A stretch of 64,000 nt of DNA from Pseudaeromonas sharmana (GCF_042649925.1 NZ_JBHSAF010000003.1:148675-212674), one strand, 5' to 3'; positions 16,567 to 25,808 are shown, counted from the stretch's first letter. Translations and numbers: made by a program. Notes: a model not told the origin generated them from the sequence alone.

Positions 16567-17349
16567 TCACTGCACTGAGCGCCGGGGTGTTCGGGTCCGG
16601 ATCCACAGGTCGGCATATTTGACGAACGTGGAGTGGGTAGAGAGCAGGGCCAGCAGCAGCCCGGCCTTGCCGTCGAGAAAGCCAAGACGGAGGATGTACA
16701 TGCGGAAGAAGCAGCCCAGTGCGTGCAAGGCGCCTGTCAGCAAGGAGCCCTTTTTGCCCCGCGCGATGCGGCCATCGGCCCAGGCTTTGGCGTAGCGTGC
16801 CGACTTTATCAGGTAGTGTTCGAGATCCTGGTACGGGTAGTGAATCAAGTCACCAGCGAGGGGCGCCGTGTGCATGCTCGCATCGAGGATGACCTTTTCG
16901 TGCACCAGGGCGTCATTGTATTGGGTTAATGCCGTCGGATAGAGGCGCCAAACCCGATCTGGATACCAGCCAGAGTGACGAATATAGCGGCCAAACACCC
17001 AGTTCAGGCGCGGTATGCTGTAAACGGTGCGGCCAGCGGGCTGGCTGCAGACCTGCTGCACGCTGGCCTTGAGCGCCGGGGTGACGCGCTCATCGGCATC
17101 CAACCACAGGCACCAGGTGGCGGTGACATGCTGCTGTGCGCGTTGACGTTGTATGCCGAACCCTGGCCAGTCGGCGTCAACCAGGTAGCGGGCATTGAAT
17201 TCGGCGGCGATCATCGCCGTGTCATCTGAGCTGCCCGAATCCAGAATGACAATTTCGTCAACCCAGTCGGCCACGCTTTGCAGACAGCCGCGCAGGTTAT
17301 GCCCTTCATTTTTCACGATCAGAACGGCGGCGATGAGGGGCGTAGTCAT
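16567..17349 (-). CDS. waaE: WaaE-type glycosyltransferase family 2
   Basis: 260 residues. The GT2 fold starts IAAVLIVKNEGHNLRGCLQS, then DEIVILDSGSSDDT, and LWLDADERV supplies the DxD metal site; the C terminus has a hydrophobic stretch (YILRLGFLDGKAG, LLLALLST) typical of the WaaE/KdtX group. In related bacteria WaaE adds glucose to the first heptose of the inner core. Overlaps the stop of the upstream heptosyltransferase by 4 nt (ATGA), so the two are translationally coupled. Confidence 0.88.
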   Translation of the reverse strand: MTTPLIAAVLIVKNEGHNLRGCLQSVADWVDEIVILDSGSSDDTAMIAAEFNARYLVDADWPGFGIQRQRAQQHVTATWCLWLDADERVTPALKASVQQVCSQPAGRTVYSIPRLNWVFGRYIRHSGWYPDRVWRLYPTALTQYNDALVHEKVILDASMHTAPLAGDLIHYPYQDLEHYLIKSARYAKAWADGRIARGKKGSLLTGALHALGCFFRMYILRLGFLDGKAGLLLALLSTHSTFVKYADLWIRTRTPRRSVQ

Positions 17350-18413
17350 GATGTTGGCTCCAAGAGGGCGTAATGCTGACACAAGGTGTCGAAACAGGCG
17401 ATCACCTGATCGCTCTGGATATGCTGCATGGCGTGATCATCCTTGAGGCGACTGCGCCAGGGCAAGCTGCTAACCGGTTTCCCGCTCCTGGCTTCCATCA
17501 AGGATTGATAGACGCTGACCAGGTAGTCACGACACAGATAGGGACCCACCCGTTCCGGGTTGTGGTGGGCATACAGTGCGATCACCGGTATGCCGGCGGC
17601 TGTTGCCATGTGGACCGGCCCGGTATCGGGTGCCAGCACGACCTGAACTTGCTGAATCAAGGCCATCATCTGTTTCAGGCTGCTCTGACCGACCAGGTTA
17701 CGGGGTGGGTGGCAACAGCGCTGAACGATCTCGGCCGCCAGCGTTTTCTCCAGTGCGGACGGACCACCGCACAGCAACACCTGGAAACCCCGGCGCGCGG
17801 CATGGTCGGCCACGGTCGCATACCCTTCGGCCGTCCAATTCTTGTAGGCTTTGCTCGCGGCCGGCGCAATCAGAAGACAGGGCCGGCTGGCATCGAGTTG
17901 TTGGGCAGCCCATTCGCGATCGCTGGCGGCCAGCGGGATCTGCCAGTGAGGGGTGAGGTCGCGGATCCCCAGTTCGGCGGCAAACGCCATCATGCCATCC
18001 AGCACATGCAACGCGGCCGGAGAGGGGACCGTATGATTGGTGAACCAGCGCTGACCATCGCCGGCGCGCTGGGCATCGAAGCCGAGGCGGTAACGAGCAC
18101 GGACGCCCAATGTCAGCATACTGGCGCGCAATGCCGATTGCATGTGCAGCAGCGCATCAAAGCGGCGGCCTCGCAACTGGCGCCAGACCTGTACGTAACC
18201 GCGCCAACCGGCTTTTTTATCGAACGGTATCACTTCAACCCCGGGGAGATCCCCGAGCAGGCTGGCCTCAACCTTGCCCATGATCCAGGTGATGGCGGTT
18301 GTCGGCCATTGTCGTTGTATGGCTTGTACGACCGCCACAGCATGCAGGCAGTCACCGATAGCGGAGAGGCGTACCAGACACAACCGTTCGGGAGCAGAAG
18401 AGAACAAGGGCAT
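17346..18413 (-). CDS. waaC: ADP-heptose:LPS heptosyltransferase, OpsX/WaaC type
   Basis: 355 residues, GT9. The N terminus LCLVRLSAIGDCLHAVAVVQ followed by ITWIMGKVEASLL and DALLHMQSALRASML resembles the Haemophilus OpsX heptosyltransferase I group, which adds the first heptose to Kdo. The C-terminal half has the LAPDTGPVHMATAAGIPV signature. ATG at 18413 has CCGGAG upstream. First gene of a waaC-waaE pair, divergent from kdkA across ~90 bp. The assignment as heptosyltransferase I rests on motif likeness, not on a search. Confidence 0.8.
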   Translation of the reverse strand: MPLFSSAPERLCLVRLSAIGDCLHAVAVVQAIQRQWPTTAITWIMGKVEASLLGDLPGVEVIPFDKKAGWRGYVQVWRQLRGRRFDALLHMQSALRASMLTLGVRARYRLGFDAQRAGDGQRWFTNHTVPSPAALHVLDGMMAFAAELGIRDLTPHWQIPLAASDREWAAQQLDASRPCLLIAPAASKAYKNWTAEGYATVADHAARRGFQVLLCGGPSALEKTLAAEIVQRCCHPPRNLVGQSSLKQMMALIQQVQVVLAPDTGPVHMATAAGIPVIALYAHHNPERVGPYLCRDYLVSVYQSLMEARSGKPVSSLPWRSRLKDDHAMQHIQSDQVIACFDTLCQHYALLEPTS

Positions 18414-18502
18414 GACGCAACTCCGGAAAGCAAATGGGCGCATTATGCAAACTCGTACCGGGGTTGTAAAATGCCCGCTTTTGAATCACGACGAGAGTCT
18501 CG

Positions 18503-19222
18503 ATGCATCAACTGCAAACCAAGCGCTGGGGCCCCGTGACCTGCTGGTATGACGCGTCCCGCGTTCCAGGCTTCAATGAGGCCTATTTCGACCCTGCATA
18601 CTGGCAACAGCGCGATGCGGTCCTGGGCCAGTCCACCGGGCGAGGGGTCACCTGGTTCGTGCAAGGGCCATCCGGTGCGCTGGTTTTGCGTCACTACTGG
18701 CGCGGGGGGCTGATCGGCAAGATTCTGGGTGATTGTTTCCTGTATAGCGGCCTGGCGCGGACACGCTGTCGTCGTGAATACGCGCTGCTGACCTATCTGG
18801 CGGAGTTGGGCCTGCCGGTGCCGCGGCCGGTGGCGGCTCGCGTGGTGCGGCAAGGGCTCTGTTATCGCGCCGATATCCTGCTGGAACGCATTGCGGAGGC
18901 GCGGGATCTGGTCAGCCTGTTACGGGAACGGCCTTTGAGCCGCGAAGAGTGGATGGCGGTCGGGGCTCTGATCCGTCAACTGCATGAACACTGTGTTTGG
19001 CATTCTGATTTGAACAGTCACAATTTGATGCTCGATGGTAGCGGTAAGTTCTGGGTCATCGATTTCGACAAATGCGATGTTCGAGCCCCGGGCAAGTGGC
19101 AGCAGGGGATGCTGGATCGATTGTTGCGTTCGCTGCGCAAGGAGCTGGTGTGCAATGTGCCTTTCTTCTGGCAGGAGTCGGACTGGCAGGATGTCATGGC
19201 CGGCTATCAGGCCGGCCGTTAA
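18503..19222 (+). CDS. kdkA: 3-deoxy-D-manno-octulosonic acid (Kdo) kinase
   Basis: 239 residues. Phosphorylates the single Kdo residue of lipid A-Kdo at O-4, a feature of Haemophilus, Vibrio and Aeromonas LPS. Protein-kinase-like catalytic loop VWHSDLNSHNLMLD near residues 168-181 and the metal-binding Asp in VIDFDKCD are clear. Ends 1 nt before the convergent waaA, the enzyme that makes its substrate. Confidence 0.93.
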   Translation: MHQLQTKRWGPVTCWYDASRVPGFNEAYFDPAYWQQRDAVLGQSTGRGVTWFVQGPSGALVLRHYWRGGLIGKILGDCFLYSGLARTRCRREYALLTYLAELGLPVPRPVAARVVRQGLCYRADILLERIAEARDLVSLLRERPLSREEWMAVGALIRQLHEHCVWHSDLNSHNLMLDGSGKFWVIDFDKCDVRAPGKWQQGMLDRLLRSLRKELVCNVPFFWQESDWQDVMAGYQAGR

Positions 19223-19223
19223 G

Positions 19224-20489
19224 CTAGGGTAGCCGGCGCAGGATGGCGTCCAGCGTCTTGCGCAGCGCCCCCTGATTGGCCGCTACCACGTCAAAGGCGG
19301 ACATGCCCATCTGCTGGCGGGTCGCCTCATCTTGCAGCAGGGCGATCACCGCTGCAGCAACGGCATCGGCGTCCTCCAGCTGACGGCAAGCCTTGCGTTC
19401 GCAGAGTTGGCGAGTCACATCACTGAAATTGAAACTGTGCGGGCCGATGAGGGTCGGCTTGCCGAGACTTGCTGGCTCCAGAAGATTGTGCCCTCCGATG
19501 GGGACCAGACTGCCGCCGATGAAGGCCAAATCACACATCTGCAGCAGCAGGGGCATCTCACCCATGGTATCGGCCAGGTAGACGGCTGTCTGTGGCGTGA
19601 TGGGGTCATGACGGCTACGGCGAGCCAGCGTCAGCCCGGCTTCCTGGCACAGGCTGGCGACCGCATCGAAACGTGCCGGGTGGCGGGGCACCAGAATCAA
19701 CAGGCTGTCAGGTAGGGTCTGCCGAATCAGCGGCAGACGCTCCAGCAACAACTCATCCTCCCCAGCATGGGTGCTGGCGGCTATCCAGACCGGTCGGCCG
19801 GTCAGGGTGCGGCGCAGTTGTTCGCCAGCGGCGACTTGCTCTGCGTCGAGCTGGATATCGTATTTGAGCGATCCAGTGATCTCAATTCGATCGGGTGTCA
19901 AACCCAGACGCAGGAATCGGGCCGCGTCATCCCGATGCTGACACAGGAACAGCTGAATGTGACGGCTCATGGTGCTGAAAATCGTCTGAACTTTCTGGTA
20001 GCGCTGACAGGAGCGCTCGGAGAGTCGGGCGTTCATCACGACGACCGGCAACTGGCGTTGCCCGCAGGCGGCAAGCCAGTTTGGCCACAGCTCGGTTTCC
20101 ATGATCACCAGGGCGCAGGGGTGAGCCCGTTTGAGAAATCGGGCCACGGCGCCCGGGTAATCCAGGGGGGCGTAGCGGTGTTCCACCAAATCACCCAGCC
20201 GCGCAATCTGGTCTGCACCCGTGCGCGTGGTGGTGGTCACCAGGATCGGGCGCTCCGGTTGCTCGGCTTTCAACTGACGGATCAGCGGCATCGCGGCCAG
20301 CGATTCGCCGACGCTGACGGTATGAAACCAGACCGGTGATTGCGTGGCGGGTAGCGGCGGGATCCAGCCCAGCAACTCGCGCCAGCGCCGTCCATAGCCC
20401 GGCTTGCCGCGTTGTGGCCGGAATGTCACGAACAGTACCAGCGGCGAAGCCAGATAGATCAGTAGCGTGTAGAGCAGGCGATAGAGCAT
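19224..20489 (-). CDS. waaA: Kdo transferase (3-deoxy-D-manno-octulosonic acid transferase)
   Basis: 421 residues (E. coli 425). Adds Kdo from CMP-Kdo to lipid IVA at the inner face of the cytoplasmic membrane. N-terminal membrane anchor LYRLLYTLLIYLASPLVLF, then the GT30 motifs HTVSVGESLAA, METELWPN and GGSLVPIGGHNLLEPA. ATG at 20489 is chosen because the anchor starts there. The kdkA neighbour suggests a monofunctional (single-Kdo) enzyme. Probably last gene of the hldD-to-waaA run; 77 nt separate it from waaF. Confidence 0.95.
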   Translation of the reverse strand: MLYRLLYTLLIYLASPLVLFVTFRPQRGKPGYGRRWRELLGWIPPLPATQSPVWFHTVSVGESLAAMPLIRQLKAEQPERPILVTTTTRTGADQIARLGDLVEHRYAPLDYPGAVARFLKRAHPCALVIMETELWPNWLAACGQRQLPVVVMNARLSERSCQRYQKVQTIFSTMSRHIQLFLCQHRDDAARFLRLGLTPDRIEITGSLKYDIQLDAEQVAAGEQLRRTLTGRPVWIAASTHAGEDELLLERLPLIRQTLPDSLLILVPRHPARFDAVASLCQEAGLTLARRSRHDPITPQTAVYLADTMGEMPLLLQMCDLAFIGGSLVPIGGHNLLEPASLGKPTLIGPHSFNFSDVTRQLCERKACRQLEDADAVAAAVIALLQDEATRQQMGMSAFDVVAANQGALRKTLDAILRRLP

Positions 20490-20566
20490 GGCAGTGGCTT
20501 TGAAAGAAGGATGGCCGGCAGTATCGGCCATCCGCGAGCCAGACTCAAGCCATCCGGGCACCGGGC

Positions 20567-21613
20567 TTACGCCCCTGTGGTCATATCAGGACAGAGGCGC
20601 ATCACTGCCTGCCAGACCCGGTCCGGAGCCAGTTCGGTCAGGCATTTGAGATGTCCAAGTGGACATTGACGCTTGAAGCAGGGACGACAACCGATATCGG
20701 TGAACAAGGATTCGACCTTGTGGCTCAACGGTGGGGTGTATTCCGTGGAGGTCGAGCCGTAAACGGCAACTAATGGGGTGCCAACCGCTGCCGTGATGTG
20801 CATCAATCCGGAGTCGTTACAGACGGCCACATCACAGGCGGCCAACAGGTCGATGGCCTCGGCTAATGACGTTTCGCCGGCGAGAATATGGCAACGGGCC
20901 TGCGTCGGCGCAGGCAAGAGGGCGCGGATGGTTGCGGCGACCTCTTTATCTTTGGCCGAGCCCATCAGCCAGACGTCGCCACCCTGTTCGAGCCAGCGCG
21001 TTGCAATCGCGGCGTAGTGCTGTTCCGGCCAGCGTTTGGCCGGGCCGAATTCGGCTCCCGGACAGAGGCCGAGTACCCGTCGCGTCCGATCTAGCTGCAG
21101 ACGCTGGCATGCTGCCTGCTGCTGGGCTGTGTCGACAGACAATTGCGGATACGGAATCGGTGGCAGTGCGGAGGCGGACGTCATGCGCGCCTTGTCAAAG
21201 GCCAGCGCCATATAGCGTTGGACCATCAGCGGGAAATCGCGCTTGTTGCTGCGCAGATCATTCAACAGACCATAACGGCTCTCACCTTTCCAACCTCGGC
21301 GGCATGGGATGCCGGCAAACAGCGGAATCAATGCGGATTTGAGCGAGTTGGGCTGCACTATGGCCAGTGCATACTCCTCGTGCGCCAGGGTGCGGCCCAG
21401 CTTCCAGCGTTGAGCAAGCGCGAGGGCACCATGGCCAATCGGCATCAGGATGGTGCGATCGACTTCCGGCATCCGCGCTAGCAGCGGCAGACACCAGGCG
21501 GGAGCCATCACATGCAGTTGCGCGGCCGGATGCTGCTGTTTCAGTAGCCGGTACAGACTCTGCGACATCACCATGTCGCCGACCCAGGCCGGGCCGATAA
21601 CCAGGATTTTCAT
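20567..21613 (-). CDS. waaF: ADP-heptose:LPS heptosyltransferase II
   Basis: 348 residues (E. coli WaaF 348). Adds the second heptose of the inner core. Diagnostic WaaF features: MKILVIGPAWVGDMVMSQSL, the FGPAKRWPEQHYA region, VCNDSGLMHITAAVGTPLVA and the Cys-rich tail DIGCRPCFKRQCPLGHLKCL. Its ATG overlaps the stop of the upstream GT9 gene by 4 nt. Confidence 0.97.
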   Translation of the reverse strand: MKILVIGPAWVGDMVMSQSLYRLLKQQHPAAQLHVMAPAWCLPLLARMPEVDRTILMPIGHGALALAQRWKLGRTLAHEEYALAIVQPNSLKSALIPLFAGIPCRRGWKGESRYGLLNDLRSNKRDFPLMVQRYMALAFDKARMTSASALPPIPYPQLSVDTAQQQAACQRLQLDRTRRVLGLCPGAEFGPAKRWPEQHYAAIATRWLEQGGDVWLMGSAKDKEVAATIRALLPAPTQARCHILAGETSLAEAIDLLAACDVAVCNDSGLMHITAAVGTPLVAVYGSTSTEYTPPLSHKVESLFTDIGCRPCFKRQCPLGHLKCLTELAPDRVWQAVMRLCPDMTTGA

Positions 21614-22704
21614 GCTGTTTTCTCATCTATGCCTGTGGTGCGCTGCCACCACAGGGGAAGGCGTTGTGCCAGCTCGTCCCAGGGCAGGGTATTGATATCC
21701 TGAGGCTCGGTTGCCTGGGAGATTAGTACCTCTGCCGCGGCATGGCGGGGTCCCCAATCCTGCAAGTTTTCGGTGTCCGGGTTGTAGAGGCCAAAAACGG
21801 GTTTGTTTAGACCTACGCCGATATGCACCGTAGCCGTATCAACTGAAATCAATGCCTTGGCTTGCCGTATCTGGGCGATAGCGTCGGCGATATGCTGGCT
21901 ATCCGGATAGCAAAACAGCCTGGAGTTATGCGCATCGGCGACGAGGGACAGGACTTCGTCACGGCTGTCCGGGGCAAACAACAGACAGCAATCGACCTCC
22001 GGTATTTGGGTAAGGATCAGGTCGATCAGCCGTTGTAGATTCTCTCGGGTCAGGCGTCTGGATTTGCCACTCCCGTAGCCATTTACGGCAATCACCGGTC
22101 TGTGTGTCGGCCAGAATGCAGTCACCGCCTGTTCATGTGTCGGCAAACAGGGCACTCGATAATCGGTGGTGCATGCTGTGACACCGAGGGCCACCGCCAG
22201 CTGGCGGAACTTGTCAACGAAGTGCATCCCCTGACAGCGCTTGCCCAGCTTGATATCGATGGCCTGCAAGTGATCATCTAGCCCGGCAACATGCTGGGTT
22301 CTAACCTTGCTCAGGAAAAACAGGTCTTTCATCTTCAGCTGTTTGCTGAAGTGAACCAGACACTCAATCGAACCCAGATCCCGCGCCAGTGTTGCTAACT
22401 GGCGATAGCCAGCCCGCTTCGGACATTCGTATACGTGATCAGCGCCGAGATGATCGCGAAATAGCCAGGCCATGGCCGGCGTGGTGATGACGTCCACCTG
22501 AATGCCGGGGCGAGCCTGGCGCAGAGCATCGAAGATCCAGGACGAGACGATAGCGTCTCCGAACTTAGCATCCCAGCGCACCAGCACGACGCGGCCCGGC
22601 GTTCCACGAGAGGCGCGAACCGGTTGGTCGAACAGCCAGATACCCAGCTGTCTACGCCACAGATCGCGACGGTGTTGCAGGGCATGGGATATTGCTTTCA
22701 TCAT
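21610..22704 (-). CDS. Glycosyltransferase family 9 protein in the LPS core operon
   Basis: 364 residues. GT9 features: VVLVRWDAKFGDAIVSSWIF near residues 39-58 and LISVDTATVHIGVGLNKPVFG near 288-308. An N-terminal extension of ~35 residues (basic, HALQHRRDLWRRQLGIWLF) precedes the fold. Likely adds a heptose or related sugar, but donor and acceptor are not readable. Tandem ATGATG start; 4-nt overlap with waaF downstream and 14 nt from the pyruvyl transferase upstream, so clearly one operon. Confidence 0.82.
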   Translation of the reverse strand: MMKAISHALQHRRDLWRRQLGIWLFDQPVRASRGTPGRVVLVRWDAKFGDAIVSSWIFDALRQARPGIQVDVITTPAMAWLFRDHLGADHVYECPKRAGYRQLATLARDLGSIECLVHFSKQLKMKDLFFLSKVRTQHVAGLDDHLQAIDIKLGKRCQGMHFVDKFRQLAVALGVTACTTDYRVPCLPTHEQAVTAFWPTHRPVIAVNGYGSGKSRRLTRENLQRLIDLILTQIPEVDCCLLFAPDSRDEVLSLVADAHNSRLFCYPDSQHIADAIAQIRQAKALISVDTATVHIGVGLNKPVFGLYNPDTENLQDWGPRHAAAEVLISQATEPQDINTLPWDELAQRLPLWWQRTTGIDEKTA

Positions 22705-22718
22705 CTCGGCATTCCGCT

Positions 22719-23768
22719 TCAGATGCCTGCTGCGCCGAAGCGCTCAAGGTATACCGCCTCGGTGGCTGCCTTGTGCTCGAGCAGCTGTTGGCTGAATTCG
22801 GAAATGTTCTCCAGACGCTCCCGGATCAGGTTGTCCAGAGTGGACAGCGCTTCGCCGACCGGAACCATGGCAGCACGGAACCCCTTGACGGTAGAGGCGC
22901 GCGGGTCATGAGCAATCATGATGCCTGGCGTCCCCTGCGATGCGCTCATGCCGATGCCGTGTACACGATGGCCGATGACGAGATCGTAGCGACCGAAGAT
23001 ATCCAGGTAATCTCGGGAATCGAAAGAGTAGCGCAGGGTTTGCCCCGGGAAGTCCTGCTGGAACGGGCTCAACTCATCGATGTAATGGGCAACAAACTCG
23101 ATCTCATACTGATTGCCATACTGCTGCAGTATGTGGTTATAAATCCGCATCAGATAGTCGTGTGTCGCGTCTGACACGTTATTGCAGGCCACGGCAGATT
23201 TAGTGCCGTAGATTAAACCGATGCGCTTGACCTGCTTGACGACCCGTTGCTCGCGGCTGGAAAACAGCGCCGGACATGGTATCTGGTGCACCGGCAGCGG
23301 TGACAGGCTCAAGCGGGTGTCTTCGTCGCGACAGGTGATCAACTTTGCCGCTTTGAATACGCGCATCTCATCGGCGGTGAAGTGAGTTTCATCGAAGGTA
23401 AAGCGGCCGCTGGTACCGATGCCTAGAAACAGCGTTGGCAGCTGATACTCAAGAATCGAACGGTACAGCTTGTTCATGCGCAGGCCACGCCACTCCGGCG
23501 AACCGGCAAAGACCACCATATCGGCATAATCCATCGGCAGCCGATCTTTAACCGAGTTATCGAGGAATTTCTCGATGAAGTCGCGCCCGAGCAGGTTGTC
23601 GATCTTCTTGACGAAATCATGCCGTCTGGCCCGGCGGATTTGCGGGTTACGGTTGTAGATGACAGGGTTGAAATCGCCGAGGTGCTTGCGCAGCAGGTTC
23701 ATACACCCCATCAGAATAAATTCATCACCTGGGTTCCACTGGCGGGTCGTTGAAAAAACAATGTTCAT
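22719..23768 (-). CDS. Polysaccharide pyruvyl transferase family protein
   Basis: 349 residues. N terminus MNIVFSTTRQWNPGDEFILM and the C-terminal DLVIGHRVHGIGMSASQGTP with SxGTP-like end are the PF04230 (CsaB/WcaK) signature; GHRVHG contains the conserved His. Such enzymes attach a pyruvate ketal from phosphoenolpyruvate to sugars in surface polymers. Located between hldD and two heptosyltransferases in one operon, so an inner-core sugar is the natural substrate guess. ATG at 23768 immediately precedes the conserved N terminus. Confidence 0.82.
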   Translation of the reverse strand: MNIVFSTTRQWNPGDEFILMGCMNLLRKHLGDFNPVIYNRNPQIRRARRHDFVKKIDNLLGRDFIEKFLDNSVKDRLPMDYADMVVFAGSPEWRGLRMNKLYRSILEYQLPTLFLGIGTSGRFTFDETHFTADEMRVFKAAKLITCRDEDTRLSLSPLPVHQIPCPALFSSREQRVVKQVKRIGLIYGTKSAVACNNVSDATHDYLMRIYNHILQQYGNQYEIEFVAHYIDELSPFQQDFPGQTLRYSFDSRDYLDIFGRYDLVIGHRVHGIGMSASQGTPGIMIAHDPRASTVKGFRAAMVPVGEALSTLDNLIRERLENISEFSQQLLEHKAATEAVYLERFGAAGI

Positions 23769-23842
23769 AGGTTTGGCTTCATCGCAGTAATTAAAGGGTC
23801 TGCTGGCGGCGTCCAGCTGGTTGTGCCGCCATCAGAAGAGGA

Positions 23843-24799
23843 TCAAGGCTTGTTCAGCCATTCCATGTATTCCGCGACACCGTCGGCGACGGAACGGAAC
23901 TGCACATCGCATCCGGTGGCTCTGAGTTTGGTCAAGTCGGCCTGGGTGTAGCTCTGGTAACGGCCCTTGAGGTGATCCGGAAACGGAATGAATTCGACCT
24001 GGCCATGCCCGTGATGTTTGACCACGGCTTCGGCCACGTTCAGGAAGGGTTCGGCACGCCCGGTACCACAGTTGTAGATCCCCGATTTGCCGGCGTTCTT
24101 CCAGAACCAGATATTGACCTTGCAGACGTCTTCGACATAGACGAAATCCCGCATCTGGCCGCCATTGCCAAAGCCATCACAGCCCTCGAACAATTTCGGA
24201 TTCTGTCCGTCCTTCATCTGGTTATTCAGGTGGAAGGCCACGCTGGCCATGCTGCCCTTGTGTTGTTCACGCGGGCCGTAAACGTTGAAATATTTGAGAC
24301 CGACGATCTGGCTGTTGGTGGTCGGCAGCAGACGACGTACGTATTCGTCAAACAGGAACTTGGAATATCCATAGACGTTCAACGGCTGCTCGAAACGGCG
24401 ATCCTCGATGAAGTTGTCGTTGCGGCCACCGTAAGTCGCCGCGGATGAGGCATAGATGAACGGGATGCCGCGCGCCACGCAAAAGTGCAGCAGGCTCTTG
24501 GAGTACTCGTAGTTGACCTCCATGACAAACTTGCCGTTCCACTCTGTGGTGGCTGAGCAGGCGCCTTCATGGAAGATCACCTCTATTTCGTCCCACTCCT
24601 CGAAGGCATCACCGGCCATGACACGGGCGATGAACTCGTCCTTGTCGATGTAGTCGGCAATATCGAGGTCGACAAGGTTGGCGAACTTGGTGCCATCGGT
24701 CAGGTCATCTACCACCACAATATTCTTGTGACCGGCCTGATTGAGAAGTTTGATGAGATTGCTGCCGATGAAGCCGGCTCCACCCGTGACGATGATCAT
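23843..24799 (-). CDS. hldD: ADP-L-glycero-D-manno-heptose 6-epimerase
   Basis: 318 residues (E. coli 310). Last step of ADP-L,D-heptose synthesis, feeding the heptosyltransferases downstream. Rossmann motif TGGAGFIGSN at 5-14, catalytic Tyr143-xxx-Lys147 (NVYGYSKFLF), and the HldD-specific VIFHEGACSATTEW segment are present. First gene of the run hldD, pyruvyl transferase, GT9, waaF, waaA. Confidence 0.97.
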   Translation of the reverse strand: MIIVTGGAGFIGSNLIKLLNQAGHKNIVVVDDLTDGTKFANLVDLDIADYIDKDEFIARVMAGDAFEEWDEIEVIFHEGACSATTEWNGKFVMEVNYEYSKSLLHFCVARGIPFIYASSAATYGGRNDNFIEDRRFEQPLNVYGYSKFLFDEYVRRLLPTTNSQIVGLKYFNVYGPREQHKGSMASVAFHLNNQMKDGQNPKLFEGCDGFGNGGQMRDFVYVEDVCKVNIWFWKNAGKSGIYNCGTGRAEPFLNVAEAVVKHHGHGQVEFIPFPDHLKGRYQSYTQADLTKLRATGCDVQFRSVADGVAEYMEWLNKP

Positions 24800-25072
24800 A
24801 AGCTGTTGCCTCGTAGTACGTCATGACGACCTGAATTGTTGAGCGCGAGTTTACCATGGCGATATCGCTACCGCGAAACCGGCAACCGTTCGCGTGCGAT
24901 TTATTCAAGTTTTATTCAAGATCGCAGCGGTATTGCCGTGCGGTGCTAATATGAAAAGAGCAAGTTACCTAATAACAACTTGCGCAATAAAAAGAGCCGC
25001 TTAGAGCTCGCACAGCACAGTTTGTGGCTTGTTCTCCGGGGAGAACGCTAGCCTTTATTCATAAGGGTGAAT
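24800..25072. promoter_or_regulatory. hldD / tetR divergent intergenic region with inverted repeat
   Basis: Contains the 7-bp inverted repeat gcaagtt (24960-24966) / aacttgc (24977-24983) with a 10-nt AT-rich spacer, the size and form of a TetR-type operator, ~90 nt upstream of the tetR start. TAATAT (24947-24952) just beside it could be a -10 element, although no good -35 is seen. A hairpin gttctcc / ggagaac lies at 25031-25046 in the tetR leader. Confidence 0.45.
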
Positions 25073-25750
25073 ATGAAAACTAAAGATAAGATCATCCATG
25101 CGGCGATCGAACTGTTCAACCTGCAGGGTGAACAGAACGTGACCACCAATCACATTGCGGCTCATTTGGGGATGAGTCCTGGCAACCTCTATTATCACTT
25201 CCGGAATAAAGAGGACATCATCCAGGCGATTTTCGATCGTTATGCTGAGCAACTGAATCTGTTGTTTGGCCTGGATGACAACAGCGGTAGCGAAAGCGTC
25301 GGTGGCTTGCGTACCAGTATGCGTTACATGGAGGCCGTAGTCGGCTTGATGTGGCAGTTCCGTTTCATCTACGAGAATCTGCCTGACATCCTGAGTCGCG
25401 ATGTCGTTATGGCGGAGAAATACCGCCAGATTCAGGAGCCGGTCTACGGGCTGATGACTCGCCATCTGCTGGGTCTGCGGGCACAGGGTATTCTGCTGGC
25501 CAATGATGAGGATCTGGACGCGCTGTTGCATCTGATGAAACAGGTGCTGATTTTCTGGCCGGCCTATCTGCACACCCTGACGCCGGGAGGCAACATTACC
25601 AAGGCGATGGTTTATGGCGTGGTGCCGCGGGTTTTCTTTATGTTTCGGCCGTATATGGCGCCTGAGGCACTCGATGAACTCAGACAGTTGGAACAGTACT
25701 TTCAAGACAAGGCCAGCCAGAGCCGTGTCAAAGAGGGCGTTGATGCCTGA
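25073..25750 (+). CDS. TetR/AcrR family transcriptional regulator
   Basis: 225 residues. N-terminal helix-turn-helix TTNHIAAHLGMSPGNLYYHF at ~26-45 followed by RNKEDIIQAIFDRY, the TetR DNA-binding pattern. The C-terminal ligand domain (FRFIYENLPDILSRDVVMAE) belongs to a group I cannot assign to a ligand. ATG at 25073 has aaggg upstream; a GTG two codons earlier is an alternative. An inverted repeat upstream may be its own operator. Confidence 0.88.
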   Translation: MKTKDKIIHAAIELFNLQGEQNVTTNHIAAHLGMSPGNLYYHFRNKEDIIQAIFDRYAEQLNLLFGLDDNSGSESVGGLRTSMRYMEAVVGLMWQFRFIYENLPDILSRDVVMAEKYRQIQEPVYGLMTRHLLGLRAQGILLANDEDLDALLHLMKQVLIFWPAYLHTLTPGGNITKAMVYGVVPRVFFMFRPYMAPEALDELRQLEQYFQDKASQSRVKEGVDA

Positions 25751-25782
25751 CAGCTAAGAGACTGGTTTAAAAACAGCAAGAC

Positions 25783-25808
25783 AAAGGGCGGCCCGAGAGC
25801 CGCCCTTT
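25783..25808. terminator. Bidirectional terminator between tetR and the LacI-family gene
   Basis: Stem aaagggcggc / gccgccctttt-like (25783-25792 with 25799-25808) and a 6-nt loop; A- and T-rich ends on both sides serve the two convergent genes. Confidence 0.75.

Noticed and set aside
17373..18539. 388-codon frame antisense to the heptosyltransferase gene
   Set aside because: The minus-strand gene has clear GT9 motifs; the plus frame has none.
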